This document shows positions 44,381 to 53,142 of a stretch of DNA of 64,000 nt, piece by piece. The DNA comes from Brachybacterium kimchii. GTDB taxonomy: Bacteria > Actinomycetota > Actinomycetes > Actinomycetales > Dermabacteraceae. The position numbers were made by a program, and so were the translations under genes. Under the pieces are notes generated by a model. It searched no databases and was not told the origin of the DNA. It saw only the letters and a list, made by a program, of their open reading frames with translations. Each line of letters opens with the position of its first letter. Position 1 is the first letter of the stretch. The stretch lies in contig NZ_CP097218.1 in NCBI RefSeq assembly GCF_023373525.1, forward strand, positions 2,790,001-2,854,000, written 5' to 3'.

Positions 44381-45159
44381 GCGCGCGCCGGGATCTGGGT
44401 GGCGAGCTTGCCGCCGGAGACGTCCAGCAGCGTGCCGGTGATGAAGCCCGCGGCGTCGCTCGCGAGGAAGATCAGCAGGTTCGCGACGTCGTCCGGGCTC
44501 TCCCAGCGCCGCAGCGAGAGCGTGTCCAGGAGGCGGTCCTGGGCGTCCGGGGGCATCTCGGCGAAGCCGTTCATCGCGGTGGGGACCATGCCCGGCGCAT
44601 AGGCGTTCACCGTGATGTCCCACGGACCGAGCTCGGAGGCGAGCACCCGCGTGAACTGGACGACCGCCGCCTTCGAGGCCGCGTAGGCGGCGCTGCCGAC
44701 GCTCGGCACGATGGCCGCGAACGACGCCGCGTTGAGGACCCGCCCCCGGCCGGCCTCCTGCATGACCGGGGCGACGGCGCGGCTCATGAGGAACACGCCG
44801 CCCATGTTCACGTCGAAGCACGCGCGCCAGCGCTCCCACTCGAGGTCGGCGACGGGCCCGTCGACGTTGATGCCCGCGTTGTTCACGAGCACGTCGATCG
44901 TGCCGTGGCGCTCGACGATCTCCGAGACGGCAGCGGAGACCGACTCCGGGTCGGCCACGTTGCAGGTGAGGCGGGTGATCGGAGAGGTCGACGGGCCGCT
45001 CGTCGAGGGAGAGCCCGGTCCGTCGCCCTCCTCGGGGAAGGCGAGGTCCAGGGCGACCACGCGCGCGCCCTCGGCGGCGAAGCGCCCGGCGATCACTGCG
45101 CCGATGCCGCGCGCGGCGCCCGTGACGACCACGACGCGGTCCTTGAGATCCAGCTCCAT
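44368..45159 (-). CDS. SDR-family oxidoreductase (divergent SDR 1)
   Basis: A 263-residue classical short-chain dehydrogenase starting MELDLKDR, 6 nt after AAAGGATC. TGAARGIG (13-20), NNAG (93-96) and the catalytic Ser146, Tyr159 and Lys163 (YAASK) are present. It would oxidise or reduce a sugar, polyol or ketoacyl substrate with NAD(P). It is divergent from SDR 2 with a GntR-type operator between them, so both probably act on the same compound. The last 13 bp overlap the end of nhaA on the other strand. Confidence 0.85.
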   Translation of the reverse strand: MELDLKDRVVVVTGAARGIGAVIAGRFAAEGARVVALDLAFPEEGDGPGSPSTSGPSTSPITRLTCNVADPESVSAAVSEIVERHGTIDVLVNNAGINVDGPVADLEWERWRACFDVNMGGVFLMSRAVAPVMQEAGRGRVLNAASFAAIVPSVGSAAYAASKAAVVQFTRVLASELGPWDITVNAYAPGMVPTAMNGFAEMPPDAQDRLLDTLSLRRWESPDDVANLLIFLASDAAGFITGTLLDVSGGKLATQIPARAYGR

Positions 45160-45225
45160 CGATGATCCTTTCTCTCGCGCTGTCGGAACGGCGGGCGGAA
45201 TCGCCCATCGCGAGCGCGCCGACGA

Positions 45226-45242
45226 CAATAAGCATACTATTG
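45226..45242. promoter_or_regulatory. GntR-type operator over divergent -10 boxes
   Basis: CAATA-agcatac-TATTG is a short dyad in the 130-bp region between the two SDR genes. The minus-strand TATGCT (45231-45236) and plus-strand CATACT (45233-45238) -10 boxes both fall within it. Short-armed AT-rich dyads like this are usual for FadR-subfamily GntR proteins, one of which is the second gene of the plus-strand unit. Confidence 0.5.
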
Positions 45243-45289
45243 CGGTCGGGGCCATTTCGCTCCGACGACTATTGACCCGAGGAGACCGG

Positions 45290-46015
45290 ATGCGAACTCG
45301 AGGACCGAGCCTGTGGGTGACCGGTGGCGGCAGCGGCATGGGACGAGCTACGGCGATCAGCGCAGCAACGACCGGCTGGCGGGTGGCCATCAGCGGACGG
45401 CGCCGCGAGGCGCTCGAGGAGACAGCCGCCGAAATCACCGCGGCCGGGGGCGACACGACCGTCCTCCCCCTGGACGTCCAAGACCGCGACGCAGTCGCGT
45501 CGACCGCGCGCCAGGTCGCTGACCACTTCGGCGGGCTCGATGCCGTGGTCCTCGCCGCCGGCCTGAACACACCACGGCGACGATGGGAGGACCAGGACCT
45601 CGGGGAGTTCGACGCCATCGTGCGTACCAATCTTCAAGCGACGGCCAGCGTGATCAGTGCTTCGCTGCCGCACCTGCGTGATGGCGGTGGACTCATCGTG
45701 GTGATCTCGTCCTTCGCAGGCTGGGCATTCCAGCCCGGAGCCGGCGTCGCGTACTCGGCCAGCAAGACGGCACTCAGCTCCCTCGTTCGTACGCTCAATC
45801 AACAGGAGGCCCCGTACGGTGTCCGCTCCTGTCACCTGTGTCCGGGCGACGTCGCGACCGACTTCCTCGAGCAGCGCCCGCAGGTCCCCGACGCCGAAGC
45901 CCGATCTGTGATGCTCACCGCGGACGACATCGCACGCGCGGTGCAGTTCGTCCTGGATTCACCCTCGCACGTGCGGGTCGACGAGCTGGTCGTCTCACCC
46001 GTGTCTCAGAGGTGA
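45290..46015 (+). CDS. SDR-family oxidoreductase (divergent SDR 2)
   Basis: A 241-residue short-chain dehydrogenase starting at ATG 45290 after GAGGAGA. The cofactor motif is TGGGSGMG (11-18); catalytic residues are Ser140/141, Tyr155 and Lys159 (YSASK). It is followed at 7 bp by the GntR regulator, so the two are cotranscribed. From here to about 50.8 kb the DNA is visibly less GC-rich than the flanks. With SDR 1 it may form two steps of a sugar-acid or polyol pathway. Confidence 0.85.
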   Translation: MRTRGPSLWVTGGGSGMGRATAISAATTGWRVAISGRRREALEETAAEITAAGGDTTVLPLDVQDRDAVASTARQVADHFGGLDAVVLAAGLNTPRRRWEDQDLGEFDAIVRTNLQATASVISASLPHLRDGGGLIVVISSFAGWAFQPGAGVAYSASKTALSSLVRTLNQQEAPYGVRSCHLCPGDVATDFLEQRPQVPDAEARSVMLTADDIARAVQFVLDSPSHVRVDELVVSPVSQR

Positions 46016-46022
46016 TACGCCC

Positions 46023-46748
46023 ATGAGGCCCCCTGGCGAATCCCGCTTTGACAGCGCGCTGGACACCTTGGGCTGCGCCATCGTCCTCGGTGAGCTCCCC
46101 GCTGAGCACGCCGACACCATCGAGGGACTGGTCGCACGCACGGGGGCCTCGCGCAGCGTGGTGCGCGAGGCGACGCGAGTGCTCTCTACGCTGGGGATGT
46201 TGACGGCAGGGCGCCGTGTGGGCCTGCGCGTGCTGCCCTTCGACCACTGGGACACGATGGATCCGCTGGTGATCCGATGGCGCTTGCGCTCTCCTGGCCG
46301 GATCAAGCAGATCGCGGAGCTGCGCGAGCTGCGCCGAGCCATCGAACCCGAGGCGGCGGCACTGGCGGCACGGCGTGTGAGCAGAGGTGAAGTCTCGAAT
46401 CGGGCTTGCGGAGCCCTCGCTCACGCCGGTCGCGAGCTACGCACCGTGGCCAGCGGCATCGGTGACGCGACGGAGCCTGCCCACGCCGCCGCATACTTAC
46501 ACGCGGATAGCCTGCTCCATTCGCAGGTGCTCGCCCTCTCGGCGAATGCGATGTTCATCCGCCTGCAGGCCGTGATCGACGAGAGCCTGAGAGAGCGTGC
46601 GCTCCACGAGCGCATGGACCTGGCTCCCGAGCCCCATGATGTCGATCTGCATGGAAAGGTCGTCCGGCGGATCCTGGCAGGTGAGCCCCACGCCGCAACC
46701 GCCGCGATGCGAGAGATCGTGGAACGCACCGGAGACCTCGATTCCTGA
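46023..46748 (+). CDS. GntR-family regulator, FadR/FCD subfamily
   Basis: A 241-residue protein with an N-terminal GntR winged helix (about 8-70; LVARTGASRSVVREATRVLS) and an FCD helical ligand domain (about 85-235) with the metal-type motif region RELRRAIEPEAAALAARR. FCD regulators sense small carboxylates such as sugar acids. AGAGGTGA precedes the ATG. Its likely operator is the dyad at 45226, which would control both SDR genes and itself. It converges on the SorC-type regulator with a 39-bp gap. Confidence 0.85.
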   Translation: MRPPGESRFDSALDTLGCAIVLGELPAEHADTIEGLVARTGASRSVVREATRVLSTLGMLTAGRRVGLRVLPFDHWDTMDPLVIRWRLRSPGRIKQIAELRELRRAIEPEAAALAARRVSRGEVSNRACGALAHAGRELRTVASGIGDATEPAHAAAYLHADSLLHSQVLALSANAMFIRLQAVIDESLRERALHERMDLAPEPHDVDLHGKVVRRILAGEPHAATAAMREIVERTGDLDS

Positions 46749-46787
46749 CTGGGCCTTGGTTCGACTCACTTCGCTACCGGTTCGCCC

Positions 46788-47753
46788 TCAAGAATCCAGA
46801 AGAGCTACTGCCAAAGGCTCATCGACGACGAGCGTGTCGATGAGCCCACTCCGCACGGCAGCACGCACGGCCTCCACGCGATGTGCGCCCACACAGGTGC
46901 CCACAACGTAGGGCACCTGGCGCAACTGCTGGAGCGTCATCCCGACGATGCGGCCGTCGGACCCTGCATCGAGCGCTGCACCACTCTGGTCCAGGACTCG
47001 GCCGGAGATGACGGCGCATGCCCCGGCTGCAGTGGTGCGCCGCACGAGATCGACCGGGAGCAGAGGGAGGATCGACGACCCTTCACTGGTCCAGGTGCCG
47101 ATCCCCACGACAGCGTGGTCGACGCGCTCTGCTCGCCCCAGCGCCCGGGAGATCTCCTCCGTGCGCATGAGTGCGGTGGCGATCTCGCTGCTCGGCGCGA
47201 CCAGCGGAGCATAGATCGGGTGCGCCGTCCCCTCGGCGATGCGCGCGACCAGACGGACCACTTCGACCGACCCGATCCGATCACCCGCGAACGTGAGAGC
47301 CCCTGCGATCTGGACAACGTCGCACGGCGCCAGTCGATCCAGCTCCGCGGGCAGGCACTCGATCACCCGGGACCATCCCAGGCCCAGGGATTCACCGGGC
47401 TGCACGGACTCGGAGAGGTACGCAGCCAGCGCTGCGGCGACGGCGTGAGTGCTTCGCCACCGCGACCCCTCGCCAGGAGAGATCGCGGAACGCCCGGCGA
47501 TGATCACACGCCGCACGCCCAGGGACTCCGCCAGAACGCCGGCAGTTCCGAGCGGCGGTTCTGGGACCGCGACACGGATGGTCACCAATCCACGATCCCG
47601 TGCTTCCGTGAGCACGCGGGCAACCTGCCATCGGCTGAGACCTGTTGAGTGCGCAATCTCGGTCTTCGAGCACTCCTCCAAGTAGTACGCCGAAGCAACC
47701 TCAGTCATCAGCTCTTCGCTGACCGATTCCTCCCGGCGTCGCATATCCACCAT
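46788..47753 (-). CDS. SorC/DeoR-type sugar-binding transcriptional regulator
   Basis: Start at ATG 47753 (MVDMRRREES), 7 nt after a minus-strand AATACT box, giving 321 residues; an earlier ATG at 47780 lies in the promoter. The N-terminal helix-turn-helix (about 22-45; TEIAHSTGLSRWQVARVLTE) is followed by the SorC sugar-binding domain (about 55-318; GLGWSRVIECLPAEL, VVGIGTW). Such regulators bind sugar phosphates. It is divergent from the sugar porter, and the same 13-bp site occurs twice in the shared region. Confidence 0.85.
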   Translation of the reverse strand: MVDMRRREESVSEELMTEVASAYYLEECSKTEIAHSTGLSRWQVARVLTEARDRGLVTIRVAVPEPPLGTAGVLAESLGVRRVIIAGRSAISPGEGSRWRSTHAVAAALAAYLSESVQPGESLGLGWSRVIECLPAELDRLAPCDVVQIAGALTFAGDRIGSVEVVRLVARIAEGTAHPIYAPLVAPSSEIATALMRTEEISRALGRAERVDHAVVGIGTWTSEGSSILPLLPVDLVRRTTAAGACAVISGRVLDQSGAALDAGSDGRIVGMTLQQLRQVPYVVGTCVGAHRVEAVRAAVRSGLIDTLVVDEPLAVALLDS

Positions 47754-47765
47754 GCGCGCCAGTAT

Positions 47766-47867
47766 TGCACATGTGAGCACTCTATACCGTCATTGATTGC
47801 GCGGTCGTTCGGTCGCTCTTTACGCTGAGGGCACATCTGCGGCGCTCTTCGAACGCTCACATGTGCA
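47766..47867. promoter_or_regulatory. Paired 13-bp operators in the SorC/porter divergon
   Basis: TGCACATGTGAGC (47766-47778) and its exact reverse complement GCTCACATGTGCA (47855-47867) share the palindromic core CACATGTG and flank the divergent control region; the first touches the -10 of the regulator. They are probably the two sites of the SorC-type protein, with looping possible between them (89 bp start to start, about 8.5 turns). Confidence 0.6.
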
Positions 47868-47901
47868 CTCCGCGACACCGGCGTCCCCAGGAGGACAGGA
47901 C

Positions 47902-49332
47902 ATGCACTCGACTCCGTCGCGCTCCGCGCGCCAGATCCCCCCGTGGTTCATCTATCTGTTCGGAGCACTCGGCGCGATCCTCTGGGGCTACGACACCGGG
48001 GTGGTCTCGGGAGTCCTGCTCTACATCAAGAATGACTTCCCGGTGACGGCCACCGAGTCCGGCCTCATCACCTCCTCGTTCACGATCGGCGCCATCATCG
48101 GGGCGGTCTCCAGTGCGCTGCTCGTGGATCGTCTGGGTAGACGCCGCCTGCTCCAGGTCGCCGCCATCGTGTTTCTCGTCGGGACTCTTCTGGCGGCGAC
48201 CGCTGGTAGCGCTGCCGTACTGATCCTGGGTCGCTCAGTGCTGGGCCTGGGGATCGGGTTCGTCTCTGTGAACATCCCGATCTACCTCTCGGAGCTCTCT
48301 CCCGCAGGCACCCGCGGCCGGGTGGTCTCCCTCGTGCAGTTCATGAACGCCTTCGGGATCCTTCTCTCGTACATCGCGAACTTCGCGCTGTCGGCCTCCG
48401 GAGCCTGGAGGATCATGCTCGCGCTCGCTGTGATCCCAGCGGTGCTGCTGTTCGTCGGCGTCTTCCTGTTGCCCGAGAGCCCCCGCTGGCTGGTGGCTCG
48501 GGGACGCCTGGAGGAGGCCGCAGCCGGACTGGCGCGCCGTGACGACGGGCCCGATCCCGCACACACGATTGCCGAGATCCAGCTCGGCCTGGCGGCCTCC
48601 CACGGCTCCTGGCGGACCCTGCTCGCACCGTGGGCGCGCCGACCTGCGCTGATCGCGATTCTGCTGACTGTCCTCGCGCAGTTCCTGGGCATCAACGCGA
48701 TCACGTACTACTCCCCCACCGTGCTCACGGCAATCGGCTTCAGCGAGAGCGCCTCGCTGATCACGACCATTGGATTCGGGTCCATCGCGGTCTCGGCGAC
48801 GCTTTGGGCTCTGCGCTACGCCGACTCCTTCAGCCGTCGACGGATCCTCATCGGCGGTGCGGCAATCACCGGCAGCGCAATGCTGCTGTGCGCGATCGCC
48901 ACTTGGTCGTTCGGTCTGACCAGCGTGGTCACAGGCACCGTAGCGATCATCTGCTTCTCGGTCTTCAAGGCGGGTTACGCCTCCACTTGGGCACCCGTCT
49001 CGCGCGTGGTGCAGACCGAGATCCTTCCGATCTCGATCCGCGGCACCGCCATGAGCATCTCCGAGGTCGCGAACTTCGCTTCGATCTTCGTCGTCACACT
49101 GCTATTCCCCATCCTTCTCCAGGCCGGGGGCGCCGGCTTTGCGTTCCTGACATTCACGACGGTCGGCGCGATCGCGATCGCTCTGCTCTTGATCGTCGTC
49201 CCTGAGACGTCCGGACGGTCACTCGAAGAGATCGAGGCGCAGATACGGCGCGGAACGGCCGATTCGCTGCCGGAAGCCACACAATCGGATGGCACCATCG
49301 CGCCGCGCCACTCGCACGCTCCCCACTCCTGA
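47902..49332 (+). CDS. MFS sugar porter (sugar transporter family)
   Basis: A 476-residue twelve-helix carrier starting at ATG 47902 after AGGAGGA. Sugar-porter signatures are clear: WGYDTGVVSGVLLYIK in helix 1, DRLGRRR in loop 2-3, LLPESPRWLVARGR in the central loop and VPETSGRSLEEIE at the end. QFLGINAITYYSP in helix 7 is typical of XylE/GLUT-type sugar binding. It probably brings a sugar, possibly sulfated, to the cytoplasmic sulfatase encoded next. The AT-richer composition matches the rest of the block. Confidence 0.88.
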   Translation: MHSTPSRSARQIPPWFIYLFGALGAILWGYDTGVVSGVLLYIKNDFPVTATESGLITSSFTIGAIIGAVSSALLVDRLGRRRLLQVAAIVFLVGTLLAATAGSAAVLILGRSVLGLGIGFVSVNIPIYLSELSPAGTRGRVVSLVQFMNAFGILLSYIANFALSASGAWRIMLALAVIPAVLLFVGVFLLPESPRWLVARGRLEEAAAGLARRDDGPDPAHTIAEIQLGLAASHGSWRTLLAPWARRPALIAILLTVLAQFLGINAITYYSPTVLTAIGFSESASLITTIGFGSIAVSATLWALRYADSFSRRRILIGGAAITGSAMLLCAIATWSFGLTSVVTGTVAIICFSVFKAGYASTWAPVSRVVQTEILPISIRGTAMSISEVANFASIFVVTLLFPILLQAGGAGFAFLTFTTVGAIAIALLLIVVPETSGRSLEEIEAQIRRGTADSLPEATQSDGTIAPRHSHAPHS

Positions 49333-49367
49333 GCGCCAGTACCACGACCTGAGTCCGAAAGGAATCC

Positions 49368-50801
49368 ATGACCTCGCACCGCCCGAACATCCTGTTTGTC
49401 ATCACCGACCAGCAGCGCTTCGACACGATCGCGGCACTCGGCCACGAGCACGCGATCACCCCCAACCTGGATCAGCTGGTGCGCTCCGGAACAACGTTCA
49501 CCCGCACCTATGTGACCGCGCCGTCGTGCGCGCCGTCGCGCGCAAGCCTGTTCACGGGGATGTATCCCCACTCGACGGGTGTCCTCAAGAACAACGATCC
49601 CTGGACCCACTCCTGGGTCGAGCTGCTCGCCGATTCGGGCTATCGCTGTGCCAACGTCGGGAAAATGCACACCTACCCGTACACCAGCAGCGTCGGCTTC
49701 CACGAGCGCCATGTCGTGGAGAACAAGGACCGATCGAACCCCGCTCTCCCCTTCTTCCTCGACGAGTGGGACAAGGCCTTCCATGCCCGTGGACTCGTGA
49801 AGCCGGACCGCGCCACGAAGTACCGCGGGATCCCGGACTACCGGGAGCGGCTCGGCGCCTTCGAATGGGATGCCCCCGACGACCTCCATGTCGACAACTT
49901 CGTCGGCGGCCTCGCGAGTCACTGGCTGGATGTCTACCCCGGCGATGAGCCGTTCTTCCTGCAGGTCGGCTTTCCTGGCCCACACCCCCCATACGACCCC
50001 ACGGCCGACGCCCTTCGGCAATACACGGGCCGCACCATGCCGACGCCCTACGATTCGCCGGAGGATCGCGAGCACCAGCCGGCAGCCATCAAGGACCTCA
50101 TCCGCGACAACCTTGAGGTCGACCACGACGCGATCGTGCACCTCGAGCACCCCAGCCCCGAGCAGATCGACCGCCAGCGCAGGCACTACATGGCGAATGT
50201 GACGATGATCGATGCCCAGGTCGGACAGTTGCTGGACGCCCTAGAGCGGCGCGGCGTCCTCGAGGACACCGTCATCATCTTCACCTCCGACCACGGTGAC
50301 TGCCTGAACGACCACGGGCACATCCAGAAGTGGTCGATGTACGAGTCGAGCGTCCGTGTACCGGCGATCGTCGCGGGCCCAGGGATCGTCGCAGACCATC
50401 GGGTGGACGGACTCACTTCCCTCTTCGATCTGGGGCCCACGATCCTCGAGCTCGCTGGCGTGACCCCGCCTGAATGGATGGAGGCGCACTCGCTGATGCC
50501 TGGGATCCGAGGTGACGCCGACTTCGGGAGGGAATACGCCTTCGCGGAGCATGCCAGGGACATGATCCTGCAGAAGACTGACCTGATGACGATGGTGCGG
50601 GACGACCGCTGGAAGCTCGTCGAGTTCATCGACCACGAGGACGGGCAACTGTTCGACCTCGAAGACGACCCCCACGAGATGGTGAACCTGTGGGAATCTG
50701 CCGCCCATCGGAGTCAGCGAGACCGGCTTTCCCGTGTCATCGCCCGTTGGAGAGCCGAGAGCGCACTCCTCACCGCCGGTTGGTCAGCTGCCTTCCGCTG
50801 A
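49368..50801 (+). CDS. Type I (formylglycine) sulfatase, no signal peptide
   Basis: A 477-residue sulfatase. SCAPSRASLFTG holds Cys54, which must be turned into formylglycine; Asp14 (ITDQQRFD), and SDHGDCLNDHG are the metal and catalytic region. No signal peptide is seen, so it should act in the cytoplasm. The start follows AAAGGAAT, 35 bp after the porter, so the pair is one transcription unit under the SorC-type divergon. It would remove sulfate from an imported ester; a sulfated sugar fits the porter. No formylglycine-generating enzyme is encoded in this window, so one must exist elsewhere. Confidence 0.87.
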   Translation: MTSHRPNILFVITDQQRFDTIAALGHEHAITPNLDQLVRSGTTFTRTYVTAPSCAPSRASLFTGMYPHSTGVLKNNDPWTHSWVELLADSGYRCANVGKMHTYPYTSSVGFHERHVVENKDRSNPALPFFLDEWDKAFHARGLVKPDRATKYRGIPDYRERLGAFEWDAPDDLHVDNFVGGLASHWLDVYPGDEPFFLQVGFPGPHPPYDPTADALRQYTGRTMPTPYDSPEDREHQPAAIKDLIRDNLEVDHDAIVHLEHPSPEQIDRQRRHYMANVTMIDAQVGQLLDALERRGVLEDTVIIFTSDHGDCLNDHGHIQKWSMYESSVRVPAIVAGPGIVADHRVDGLTSLFDLGPTILELAGVTPPEWMEAHSLMPGIRGDADFGREYAFAEHARDMILQKTDLMTMVRDDRWKLVEFIDHEDGQLFDLEDDPHEMVNLWESAAHRSQRDRLSRVIARWRAESALLTAGWSAAFR

Positions 50802-50843
50802 CCGTATCCCTAGCGGGTGACGCAACTCGGCACGCCAGATAGG

Positions 50844-51242
50844 TCAGCGCCCCCGCGCCTTCGGCTTCACGCAGACCACGGGGCACGGAGCCTCCATGAT
50901 CACGCGCTGGGCCGTGGAGCCCAGCAGCATCTTGCCGATGGGGGTGCGGCGGCGCACCCCCAGCACGACCAGGTCGATCTTCTCGTTGTCGATGGTCTGG
51001 AGGATGTCGTCGGCCGCGTCGTCGCGCCGCGGCACGTTCCGCAGCTCGAAGTGCACGCCGCCGGCCTCCAGCCGCTCGTGCAGGGGCTCGCGCCCCGCGT
51101 CGCCCGCGTTCTTGCGGGGATCGTCGCTGCGCTCGGAGGCGAGCACCACGAGCGTCGCGTCCTTGGTCCTCGCCTCCTCCAGCGCGTACTCGAGGGCGGC
51201 CTCGCTGGTGGGGCTGGGCACGTAGCCGAGCAGGATCTTCAT
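50844..51242 (-). CDS. Universal stress protein
   Basis: A 132-residue single-domain UspA fold starting MKILLGYVPSPTSEAAL. The ATP-binding loop GVRRRTPIGKMLLGSTAQRV is present near residues 95-114, so it is probably of the nucleotide-binding type. An insertion-like charged stretch (about 38-55) separates strands two and three. A CTGGAG site precedes the ATG. It lies 85 bp downstream of an APC permease on the same strand, so the two are probably cotranscribed; USP genes often follow APC carriers. Confidence 0.87.
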   Translation of the reverse strand: MKILLGYVPSPTSEAALEYALEEARTKDATLVVLASERSDDPRKNAGDAGREPLHERLEAGGVHFELRNVPRRDDAADDILQTIDNEKIDLVVLGVRRRTPIGKMLLGSTAQRVIMEAPCPVVCVKPKARGR

Positions 51243-51327
51243 CGTCGACTCCAGGTGTCTCGGGGTTGCTCAGGGTGGATCGGGATCGCGAGGTCTCGAC
51301 GAGCGCCGCGACCAGGCACCCGGCCGC

Positions 51328-52815
51328 TCACTCGCGGCCGATCTCGTCCTGGTCGTGGAAGCGCGTGCGCCTGCCCTTGATCGCGGAGTTGTACAGGTAG
51401 GTGACTGCGTACAGCACGAGGCCCACGCCCAGCAGGCCGCCCGCGATGTAGTAGTTCTCCTTGGGCTGGGCGAGGGGGGTGACGAGGATCAGGGAGGTGA
51501 CCCCGCCGATCACGGCCACCACGGTGGGGGTGCGGAAGTGCCCCTTCGCGCCCGGGTCCTTGCGGAGCACGATCACGGAGACGTTGACCAGGCAGAACAC
51601 GATCAGCAGCAGCAGCGCCGTGGTGCCGCCGAGGTTCTTGATGATGGTCTCCGGCAGCGCGTAGCTGACGACCACGACGAGCGCGAAGGCGAGGAGCGTC
51701 GAGAAGACGATGCCGCCCACGGGGCTGCGGCGCCCCTTGAGGACGACCCCCAGGAACGGCGGGAGCACGCCCTGCTTGGCCATGCCGTAGAGCAGTCGCG
51801 AGGCCATCATCATGTTGATCAGCACGGTGTTGGCGACCGCGAAGATCGAGATGATCGGGAAGATCGTGTCCATCGGCAGGTTCGGCGCGCCGTGCGAGAC
51901 CACGCTCAGCAGCGGCGTGGTCGCGGTGGTGAGCTCTCCGATCGGGACCACTGCGACTGCCGTGAGGGAGACCAGCACGTAGACCACGCCCGTGATCGAC
52001 AGGCCGCCCAGCAGCATCTTCGGGAAGTTCTTCGAGGGGTTCACGGTCTCCTCGGCCATGTTCACCGAGTCCTCGAAGCCGACCATCGAGAAGAACGCGA
52101 GGGCGGTCGCGCCGATCACGGCCATGAACATGCTCTTGTCCTCGGGCGCCTCGAACAGCACCACCCGCGAGAAGTCCGCGTCGCCGCGGCCGATCGCGAG
52201 GAAGCCGATGATCAGCACCATCGCCAGGCCGCTGAGCTCGATGAGGGTGAGCACCACGTTGGCCTTCACGGACTCGCTCACGCCGTAGGAGTTCACGCAG
52301 GCCACGACGGCGATGAAGACGAGCGCGATGATCACCGCGACGTGATGCGAGGCGTCGGCCCCGAGGGAGTCCTCGAGGTGGAAGACCGCCAGCACGTTCT
52401 CCGCGAGGAAGATCGCGCTGTTGGAGGCCGAGGTGATGCCCGAGGACAGCACGGCGAAGGTCACCATGAAGGTGACGAAGTGGATGCCGAAGGCCTTGTG
52501 GACGTACAGGGCGGCGCCCGCGGCCTGCGGGTACTTCGTCACCATCTCCACGTAGGAGAGCGCCGTCATCATCGCGACCACGAACGCGAGGATCACCGGC
52601 AGCCAGCCCGCGCCGCCCACCTGGCCGGCGACCTGGCCGGTCAGCGCGTAGACCCCGGTGCCCAGGATGTCGCCGACGATGAACAGCAGCAGCAGGCCGG
52701 GGGTGATGGCCTTCTTGAGCTCGGTGCCCTGGCCCGAGGACGAGCCGTCGCCGTCGGGGGCGGGGAGGGTGGGATCGCCGGGTGCGCCGGAGCCGGCGCC
52801 GGTTTCCTGTGTCAT
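51328..52815 (-). CDS. APC-family amino acid permease
   Basis: A 495-residue permease starting MTQETGAG after GGGAG; a longer reading frame upstream is not supported. Twelve helices follow a 35-residue Gly/Ser-rich tail. The APC start motif LLLFIVGDILGTGVYALTG and the conserved central FFSMVGFEDSVNMAEET are clear, placing it near cationic amino acid or ethanolamine-type carriers of this superfamily. Substrate is unknown. A universal stress protein gene follows. Confidence 0.86.
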   Translation of the reverse strand: MTQETGAGSGAPGDPTLPAPDGDGSSSGQGTELKKAITPGLLLLFIVGDILGTGVYALTGQVAGQVGGAGWLPVILAFVVAMMTALSYVEMVTKYPQAAGAALYVHKAFGIHFVTFMVTFAVLSSGITSASNSAIFLAENVLAVFHLEDSLGADASHHVAVIIALVFIAVVACVNSYGVSESVKANVVLTLIELSGLAMVLIIGFLAIGRGDADFSRVVLFEAPEDKSMFMAVIGATALAFFSMVGFEDSVNMAEETVNPSKNFPKMLLGGLSITGVVYVLVSLTAVAVVPIGELTTATTPLLSVVSHGAPNLPMDTIFPIISIFAVANTVLINMMMASRLLYGMAKQGVLPPFLGVVLKGRRSPVGGIVFSTLLAFALVVVVSYALPETIIKNLGGTTALLLLIVFCLVNVSVIVLRKDPGAKGHFRTPTVVAVIGGVTSLILVTPLAQPKENYYIAGGLLGVGLVLYAVTYLYNSAIKGRRTRFHDQDEIGRE

Positions 52816-53142
52816 GAGGGACTCCCGGGGTCGGAGGTGGGGAAGGTATCGGGCGGGTACGGCGCACGGCGCGGATCTCGCGCTCGGTGACGCCGACTCG
52901 GGCGGGCGGGGCACCCGCGGCGCGGGCCCTGGGCCCGCGATCTGGGGATCCTACCGCAGCGTGAGCGCGCTCACGGGATCAGCGCCGGGGCGCAGGGGCC
53001 GACGGTGGAGCTCCGTCGGCCTAGGCTGGACGCACCCGTGCGCAGCGCGGCGTCGGCCGACCTCCCGATCGAGAGGCGGCTGCGCGCCCGAGCCCCGCAC
53101 CGGCACCCGCCCGCCCCGCAGACCACCCGCACGAGGAGCACC
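52816..53142. other. 327-bp divergent region with palindromes and a promoter
   Basis: CGCGGGCCC-t-GGGCCCGCG (52921-52939) and the perfect 16-bp CGTGAGCGCGCTCACG (52960-52975, LacI/GalR-operator-like) lie here. TAGGCT (53022-53027) is a good -10 for the AKR gene, with GCCGACGG/CCGTCGGC arms (52998-53020) over its -35. No gene is seen in the interval. Confidence 0.5.

Noticed and set aside
49368..50801. Choline-sulfatase feeding the betaine genes
   Set aside because: The sulfatase is 30 kb from the bet genes, sits with a sugar porter and SorC-type regulator, and has no choline-specific features that I can recognise.
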